Positions 57,855-64,000 of a stretch of DNA of 64,000 nucleotides are shown piece after piece; positions within the stretch are counted from its first letter, which is position 1, and each line of letters begins with the position of its first letter. The stretch is taken from the NCBI GenBank assembly GCA_037974965.1, contig JBBPFI010000011.1, positions 62,001 to 126,000 of the forward strand, read 5' to 3'. The stretch is from Dacryopinax spathularia. Lineage: Eukaryota > Basidiomycota > Dacrymycetes > Dacrymycetales > Dacrymycetaceae. The notes below the pieces were generated by a model. The model was not told the DNA's origin, did not search any database, and saw nothing but the letters and a program-made list of their open reading frames with translations. Position numbers and translations under genes: made by a program.

Positions 57855-58978
57855 AAATCCTCCTTGGGTGATTCTTCAGTTGCCTTAGGTGGGGCTGGGA
57901 GCGCTTTGTTGGAAGAGAGCAATTTGCCGATCTCTTCTCTCAGGATCGCTCTCACACCATCGGCATTCAAAGGTGTGGTATCGGTCGTTGAAGTGTCGGT
58001 CGCACGAATGCGGGCTTTCTTGGGCTCTGGGCATTCACGGGCAATATGTCCAGGTTGGCCACAGTTGTAGCAGGTGATCTTGCGCCCAGTACGACGGTTG
58101 GAATCAATGTCCATGGGCTCACCAGGGTGCAGGGCTGGTGTGGTGGTTGTAGCCGAAGTAGGCGAACGTGCAGTGTTACTCGTGGTAGTCTGTCGGACAT
58201 ATCGGGTGTTGTTATTGGAGAATGGCCGGCGTGCATCTAGCTTACGCTGCTGTCGATCAAAGCGAAGGGCATAGTCATACCATGCCTGCAGTTTCGTTGG
58301 CATTTCTGGCAGTGCATAGATCTTGCTGACTAGCGCGCTGTTGAGGCCGCGTTCGAATTTCTCCATCAGAGCAGTATCGTTATACTGAGTGCGTGTGGCT
58401 AGCTCTTGGAATGCGGATACGTATTCATCGGCCGTCTTCTGCCCTTGCTTGAGTTGATCCATCTTGAAGCGTGCGGAGCCTTCAGGATCGGGGTCCATGA
58501 ATGTGAGACGGAAGAGTTTCTCAAACTCATTCCACGTGGTGAAGGACAGTGCAGCCGGTTTGTCGGGATCATCGGTGTTAGCAACTAGGCGGTCTGCCCA
58601 TGTGCCAGCGATCCCTCCCTTCATGTAGGACAAGGCAAAGATGATGCATTCATTGGCGGTTGGGAAGTCCAATGGACGGGCAAAGAAGTTGATGCGGAGT
58701 TGGCGTAGAAAGGTGTCGGCTTTGGCACGAGTGCCATCAAAGATATCGGGTGGTGCCACAGGGGTGTTACGACGGGGCATGACTTCGAGCTGTGCAATCC
58801 TAGCTTGCAATGCCTTGAGCTCATCGGTCAGTTGTTCTTCCACAGTCTTGGCACGAGGTTCCTGCGTAGTGGTCGTATTGTTGACAGTCGGGGCTGCCTC
58901 ACTGGCTGCCGCCGCAGAGACTTGAGGACCCACATCACCCATTACCATAGGGATTCCTGGGACTGTAGGGTACGCCAT
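57851..58978 (-). CDS. Gag protein of the chromovirus
   Basis: 375 residues from MAYPTVPGIPMVMGD. A coiled segment (EEQLTDELKALQARIAQLE) precedes the capsid-like region (FDGTRAKADTFLRQLRINFF, FALSYMKGGIAGTWADRLV, FEKLFRLTFMDPDPEGSARF, AYVSAFQELATR-like). A single CCHC zinc knuckle (CYNCGQPGHIAREC) lies near the C-terminus. The protein ends in a Pro/Glu-rich tail directly at the Pol junction. Confidence 0.93.
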   Translation of the reverse strand: MAYPTVPGIPMVMGDVGPQVSAAAASEAAPTVNNTTTTQEPRAKTVEEQLTDELKALQARIAQLEVMPRRNTPVAPPDIFDGTRAKADTFLRQLRINFFARPLDFPTANECIIFALSYMKGGIAGTWADRLVANTDDPDKPAALSFTTWNEFEKLFRLTFMDPDPEGSARFKMDQLKQGQKTADEYVSAFQELATRTQYNDTALMEKFERGLNSALVSKIYALPEMPTKLQAWYDYALRFDRQQRKLDARRPFSNNNTRYVRQTTTSNTARSPTSATTTTPALHPGEPMDIDSNRRTGRKITCYNCGQPGHIARECPEPKKARIRATDTSTTDTTPLNADGVRAILREEIGKLLSSNKALPAPPKATEESPKEDF

Positions 58979-59043
58979 AGAGGTGTAGAGTAAAGCTCAG
59001 AGGTAGGAGTAGAGTAGGGAATAGCAGTAGGGTTGTTGTCGGA

Positions 59044-59054
59044 AGATCCGGTCT
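59044..59054 (-). other. Putative self-complementary primer-binding site
   Basis: On the element strand AGACCGGATCT starts two bases inside the 5' LTR. It does not begin with TGG as tRNA-primed sites usually do. Its exact 11-nt complement, AGATCCGGTCT, lies in the LTR at 59204-59214, about 35 bp downstream of a TATA box (TATAAATA from 59249). See the findings. Confidence 0.6.
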
Positions 59055-59056
59055 TC

Positions 59057-59772
59057 TGTGAGGGCACACCACAATAACAAGGCTACTGCGGGTGAACAGA
59101 GAGACGGGGTAGCGTCCAGAGAGAGTGCAAGGGGTCGTTTAGGGATGACAGACAGTGTATTGGATCGAGTGCCTAGGTAGTTACAATGGTGGAATTTCCC
59201 CAGAGACCGGATCTAAGGGGATAGAGGCCCTAAAGGCTCTATATTTATACCCGGGAGCCCTAAAGGCTATCCCTTGCTACGGGAGGTTCTGGAAGACCTC
59301 AGAAAGCGTCAGAACGCGTCAGAATGTGTCAGAAGACGTCAGAATGACTAGGGAATGAGTAAGGGATGAGCATAGCACAGCAGTACAGTCATCGCGTGTC
59401 AGGATGACTCCATGGCAGTGCATGGCAGTGCGTGGTGTCATGGCAGTGCATACTCAAACCTGTGTGTATGCCCGGGCCCATGGCTGTGGGTCCTGTAGCT
59501 GGTCCCTGGGCGTTTAGAATCGATAGGAAGCCCTTGGAAGATGGTGGGGTTAAGGTGGCAATCCGCCGATGGCGGCAATAAGGGCATGAGCGGCACGTCC
59601 CTGACTGGTGGCACGTCTGGCCATTGACTAGGCTTCTGGGCGGCACCGGCATTAGTCCTATCGCCGGTGATCGGTGGAGATAGGCGATAGAAGCTCTTGC
59701 TGGGTGGCCATGGGCATGCGGTCGTGATCGGGAGTCCAGGCTTTAGGGTCAAAAAAGGTACGTCCCCTGACA
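59057..59772 (-). repeat. LTR (5' LTR in element orientation)
   Basis: 716 bp. On the element strand a TATAAATATA box begins at 59249 and a likely transcript start lies at about 59214. Confidence 0.96.
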
Positions 59773-59777
59773 CGTGC
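59773..59777. repeat. Target-site duplication, right
   Basis: CGTGC directly after the CA end of the LTR. It continues into eL8 coding sequence (CGAGAC...). Confidence 0.95.
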
Positions 59778-60579
59778 CGAGACGAGACTTCTCCTTGACA
59801 ATGACATACGGGATACCCATCTTGCGGCAGAGAGCGGGCAGGAAGACGACAAGCTCGATCGGGTCAACATTGTCAGCAATGACGACGAGCTTCGCCTTCT
59901 TGGCCTCAATCAGGGCAACACAGTGGTTCAGACCGTACTTCAGGAAGACGGGCTTCTTGTCGGCAGACTGTAACACTGTCAGTTCCCAATGGCCTACCTT
60001 AGCAGGAAGTTTTCATACCTTTTCCTCCTTCTTACCCTCAGCAGTGGCCTCAGCGAGCTGACGCAACCGCTCCCGCTTCTCAGTCTTGCTCTCGGGGCGG
60101 TACTTGTGCATGAGCTTGAAGAGCTGGGTAGCGGTGTTCTTGTCGAGAGTGTGGGCGAACTGAGCGATTGCGGGAGGGACCTTCAGGCGCTGGTGGAGGA
60201 TAACCTTTTGGCGCTGAAGACGGACGTATTCCGGCCACCTGACGAACCGGGTGAGGTCACGGGTAGGCTGGACGTTCTGGCCTAATATGCAGGTCAGCGG
60301 TGAGCGATTCAGAATAAAGGATTTGCGCACCAATGCCGAAGTTCTTCGGCCGCGACTCGAAGAGAGGGTTCTTCTGAGTCTTGGTGGGCTTGCCACCCTT
60401 GGGGTACGGGGCCGCTGCGGGCTTCTTGCCGGAACCGGGCTTGTTGGCCTTGGGCTGGTCATTGAGAAAACAAAGCAAAGTCAGCGCCTGATGCGACAGT
60501 CTCGAGGGCGGGCCCGCTCGGGAGACAACGCAAGACGAGAGATGCTCTGCACTCTAGCACCACGCACCTTGCGGCGCAT

Positions 60580-61352
60580 GGTCCAGCATATCATAGTAGC
60601 TTCATTGCGAAGGCTCAATAGATGCATATTTTGTCACAAGGACAAAGATTGCAGAGCACGACGCTCCGCAAGATCAAGCAGTCGACAGTGTGTCGTCGCA
60701 TTGCTCATCGCCAGGTCGTAATCCACGCGAGCCCAGAAGGTGCTTTTGAAAGTTGTCGAAGGAGGAGAGAAAGCCGGCGAGGAGAAGTGGGCGGTCGGTG
60801 AGCAGAGGACGACGAGCGACCACCCACACACCAAATGTGGAACGGAAGCTGTTCACGTTCGTCTACTATGGGTCTGTGCGTTAACTTTAGGCTGAGCTCG
60901 GAGACACCGGAGCCGAAATATAAGTCATTCACATGACATTCGACATTCCGCAAGGCGCGTCTGTTCCGTCGTCGCTCACTCTGTACCCATAGCTACAGGC
61001 GAGCGCCTTCTACACCGGGTATACGCCTACTCGGCTTACGGCTTGACTCCACGAGTTCTGAATCTTCGTTTTGATCGGCATTATGGACCCCAAAGCGAGT
61101 GGATTTGTAGTGACGTTGATGACAGAGCAAAAGCACAATCTGCGTGAAGGTCCGTTCGGACCTTTTGGAGACGCCTTCCTTACGCAGTAGGGCAGATTTA
61201 ATGCAATGGTCATTGGATTGCAGACTGTAGCACGAGACACCATCCGCAACCAAAAAACAAAACAGTAAAAATTTCAGGCAATCATCGAGGAGCCAACCGT
61301 GCAGAATACCACTTCTTGCGACACCTCTATACGACGTGGATGTGTTCCTCCA
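60580..61352. other. Upstream region of the second eL8 copy and 3' flank of the DUF6532 gene
   Basis: Up to about 61,180 this is the reverse copy of the eL8 promoter region 30,520-31,122. Beyond that it is unique. No further gene seen. Confidence 0.5.
61147..61164. repeat. Near-perfect 18-bp palindrome at the outer edge of the right arm
   Basis: AAGGTCCGTTCGGACCTT is the reverse copy of 30538-30555 and lies within 20 bp of where the arms stop matching. Confidence 0.55.
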
Positions 61353-64000
61353 TCAACCCCTTTTTTTCCCGTTTCGCTTGCGGAGGACTGAGGCTGGGAT
61401 CTCCGGATCAAGGCGTTCTGGCTTCCTTCTCACCCGCTTGGAAAGGAGAGAAGTCGCACAACCCCTTGTGTTGAGGTCGAGTTCTCGACGCAGTGCTCCC
61501 GAATGAGGCGTCTCGGGCACTGCCTCTGAAGAGCACTGCAGCTGCGGGGTCGTAGTTCGAACTTCATCAAGGCTTTCTTGCAGTACTGGCAGGGGCATTA
61601 CAGTTTGTTCCTGTGTCACTATGCCAGTGGTGCCGACGGCTTCGGTTAGCCCCTCAGGTCCGAGATGCGTTTCAGAGCAACTGGTCGGAATAGTATTTCG
61701 TATACCAATTTCGCTGGGAGATGACTGATTGCGCGCCAATGGCGGCAGTCGCCGCGGTCTGGGACCAGCTTTGGGCTTCGGACCATGATGATTGAGAACA
61801 CGTTCGGTTTCGTGGCACAGTACAGATCCGTTCACGTCTTCCTCTGAAGACGGCAAACCCGATATCCCAGGCTGCGCGACCGCCGGAGTAGAGGCCGAAA
61901 GGACTCGCCATTCATTCAGGACGGCTGTGTGACGTGGCAGACCTACATCACTTTCGCCTTGAATGATCGAAGACCATTCGAGGTCGCGTTCCGGCGCAGC
62001 TGTCAAGCTTTCCGTTGCTTTGGGGAGCTTGGATGTACTTGCCTTCTTTCGAGGGGACGGGGGTTGAATTGGGCGCGTGCTCCGCACAATCGTACCATCC
62101 GGGGCAGTCGTACCCTCAAAATCGATTTTCTTGAGACGAGTAGATTCTGCGGACGCTTGAGTCGATGCTTGGGCAGAGGGTAGTGGGCTTGGCCGATCAG
62201 ACAAGAGGCTATTACGAAGCCGTTCGGCAAGGTCTGCAGAGTTCACGGATGGGGAAATTTCAGGTGGGACCAAGACCTTCGCCGCTTGACCAAGCTTTGT
62301 ATTCACATGCGAATCATCGCCTGGGAAAAGTCCATCAGGGTCAGGCCACCGGTCCTTGTCTTGGTCCATCCGAGCCGGTTCTTCATTGCCAAAATCTTCA
62401 TGGGTATTGCGGGAATCCACGTTAGCAAGGGGAAGTCGCGCCATTCTACTCGGCGTCTGTGGAGTATGCTGGAAGTCCTCGCCGAAAGTGTCAATGTCGA
62501 GCGAAGGCAGAGTACGCATCCTGTGAATCCAGGCCTGCGGAGACAAACTGGTCTGTTCGAGTCCGCATGTGGATCGACCGGAAGCGTTCGTCTGTGCTAG
62601 CGTTTCCACTGGAAGCGTGATGGGTGACCAGGTCGGCGACGAGCCCCAGCCGTCCTTCTGCGCCTCCGCGCCAAGCACGGAATCGGGCGAGCCGTGTAGA
62701 CCGCCGTGATGGACTTTGCTTGCACTCAGTAACCCGGTGTCACTGTCGCTTTCTGATGCATGGGCCGAAGCAGCGGACCCATCTTCACTGAGTGCTCCTT
62801 GAGCATGGAGACGATCGAGACGATCTCCCGTATGGTTCAGGTCCTGCTCGTGTATGGCCCCTCGACCTGCGTGTTGGCGTGTAGCATGTGAGGCAGCGTT
62901 GTCTTCACTCTCTCCTTCATCGTCATCCGTGCCTTTCGCTTTCAGTCGTTGGATCAAGGATCCCACATAGCGGGAAGGCTTTCGGTTTTTGGCAACGGTG
63001 GCACCGCTAGCTTTCCTATCGTTCGATGAGCGACTGGCTTCCGAGCAAGCAGCCATGGAAACAATATCTACGCACAGACTATTGGCGAACAGCTGGTCCA
63101 TGATCCATTTGTACTTTTTCGGGAAGGCCTCCGAAAATTCCTTGATATTTGACAGATGATCTTCATATATCGGTGCCCACATTTGTGCCGTGAACTTGTG
63201 CACCGTTCCGCTTTTCTTCTCTCCACTTGCCCACTGCTGAAGAGCACAATGTATCTATAATTAGTCAGCCTCATTATCCATATATCTCCATGATCAGTTC
63301 TCACCGCGGTAACAACGAGGGCAAGGAGGGGCGGCCGGCCTTGGCAAAATACCCCTTTGAAAACGACTCCATCGCTTCTGCGGTCTTTGAAGAACGCGCT
63401 CGTATACACCGCTTGAATCATGGGGTGTTCGAAGATCTTCACGGGCTCTGAGCTCTGGAGAGGGTCAGTAATGTCTAATGCGGGACTAATAGACTCACCC
63501 AAAGATCTGCGTATACGAACATGGACTCGTCGATCAAGTCCTCGATTGCGCTTGCAATAGCTTCAGCTCCCCTTGAGAAGGGCAGCTTGTAATGCTCCAA
63601 TAGCAAGTCGGAAGCAGCTGTCTTCACTTCACCGCGAAGCTGCGCCTGTCGTTGGCATATCTAAGGAGACATTAGAATACTGATGAAATGTTATGACTAG
63701 ATAAACCTACAATGTCCTGGAGTTGTCGTGCATACGGCGGATCCGACTTGAAGCGATTTACATAGTATTCTGTCTCCAAACCAAGCTCCCGGCTGGATGA
63801 CTTCGTCGCCTTCCGTGCCCATTGCGTACTGATGAGAGGTTTGGGAAACCCGTGGCAGTTCGCTATCATAACACGAAACTTCTTGTTGGCGTGGAAGGCC
63901 AGAGACTTGGAAGTTGGCGAGAGTTCACACATCCGATAATGTTCCCCGGAAGATTTCCCATTGACTGTTCTTGGGGACGAAACTGTTTGGTTTCGGGCGA
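61353..64000 (-). CDS. DUF6532 family protein (5' end outside window)
   Basis: The gene enters from the right edge. Exons near 63,700-63,970 give LAFHANKKFRVMIANCHGFP and YYVNRFKSDPPYARQLQDI. The next give LLLEHYKLPFSRGAEAIASA and EDLIDESMFVYAD, then FEHPMIQAVYTSAFFKDRRS plus DGVVFKGVF, and PLLALVVTAV joined to CALQQWASGEKKSG and FTAQMWAPIYEDHLSNIKEF. These are the hallmarks of DUF6532, a basidiomycete-expanded domain of unknown function, often near mobile DNA. The last exon (about 600 codons) is a long disordered Ser/Pro/Glu-rich tail with basic clusters, ending VRRKPERLDPEIPASVLRKR and NGKKRG, likely nuclear. Short introns of 50-60 nt join the domain exons. No enzymatic motif is visible. 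Confidence 0.75.

Larger units (their letters stand above)
52540..59772 (-). mobile_element. Ty3/gypsy chromovirus LTR retrotransposon, looks whole and very young
   Basis: Full-length element on the minus strand: 5' LTR 59057-59772, primer-binding region, Gag, Pol (protease, reverse transcriptase, RNase H, integrase, chromodomain), purine tract, 3' LTR 52540-53255. Both LTRs are 716 bp, start TG and end CA, and appear identical over their whole length by eye, so the insertion is recent on the scale of this genome. It is flanked by the 5-bp direct repeat CGTGC, present once in the intact eL8 gene. Gag and Pol are both long open frames; no breaks were noted. The chromodomain and Pol order place it among chromoviruses, and the primer arrangement suggests the Tf1/sushi side of that group. 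Confidence 0.96.
52286..60579 (-). pseudogene. 60S ribosomal protein eL8, second copy split by an LTR element
   Basis: The copy starts at ATG 60579 with the same MRRK micro-exon and the same introns as the intact gene. Its last exon runs to KEKSRLGT near 59,775, is cut by the element, and resumes at [15 protein letters not shown] near 52,530, ending EATACKDR at 52286. Outside the insertion I see only a few base differences from the intact copy, such as Val to Ile after CRKMG. A transcript would have to read through 7.2 kb of reversed element or stop inside it; either way the C-terminal 90 or so residues are lost. As the left-arm gene is intact, the cell keeps one working copy. Confidence 0.93.
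49611..61180. repeat. Right arm of large inverted duplication, containing an LTR element
   Basis: Without the element and its 5-bp target duplication (7,238 bp) this arm is about 4.33 kb, some 85 bp shorter than the left arm, a difference explained by the minisatellite. Order from the inside outward: RAD9-like 3' end, non-coding stretch, minisatellite, dehydrogenase remnant, eL8 gene split by the element, eL8 promoter. Confidence 0.92.

Noticed and set aside
59030-59056. Ordinary tRNA primer-binding site next to the 5' LTR
   Set aside because: The site does not start with TGG, while an exact 11-nt complement exists in the LTR, so self-priming fits better.

Overview
The window looks like nuclear DNA of a filamentous basidiomycete, probably an Agaricomycete. 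Genes carry many short introns of about 45-60 nt with GT..AG ends and a CTAAC or CTGAC branch site, intergenic gaps are short, and three families common in Agaricomycetes occur: a Plavaka-type CACTA-like transposase, a DUF6532 protein and a chromodomain-bearing LTR element. There are no bacterial signals. Exon boundaries below were read by eye.

Positions 1-26,600 are ordinary host chromosome: a coiled-coil tail-anchored protein (5' end off the window), a TFIIIC WD40 subunit, mitochondrial ribosomal protein mL54, the TFIIA small subunit, a two-RRM RNA-binding protein, a DHA1-type MFS transporter, a small unknown protein, ribosomal protein eL20, a prenylated ubiquitin-fold protein, a secreted protein of unknown function, and an unknown protein with an internally repeated N-terminus. 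Positions 26,906-30,270 hold a nearly complete Plavaka transposase.

From about 30,520 to 61,180 the window is one large inverted structure. Two near-identical arms of about 4.4 kb (30,520-34,936 and, reversed, 49,611-61,180) each hold a ribosomal protein eL8 gene, the same decayed short-chain dehydrogenase, a 26-27 bp minisatellite and the 3' end of a RAD9-like checkpoint-clamp gene. The arms differ in minisatellite length and at scattered bases. The right arm is stretched by a 7,233 bp Ty3/gypsy chromovirus (52,540-59,772) inserted in the last exon of its eL8 copy, with a 5 bp target duplication; the left arm keeps the empty site. The LTRs look identical, so the insertion is recent. The 14.7 kb between the arms is unique and carries the diverged bodies of the two RAD9-like genes, a PIF1-type helicase and three unknown proteins.

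The genes do not form one pathway. The most notable region is the inverted block: two RAD9-like paralogs pointing outward, sharing an almost identical C-terminal tail but strongly diverged clamp bodies, around a helicase and unknown genes. The window ends in a DUF6532 gene that runs off the right edge.
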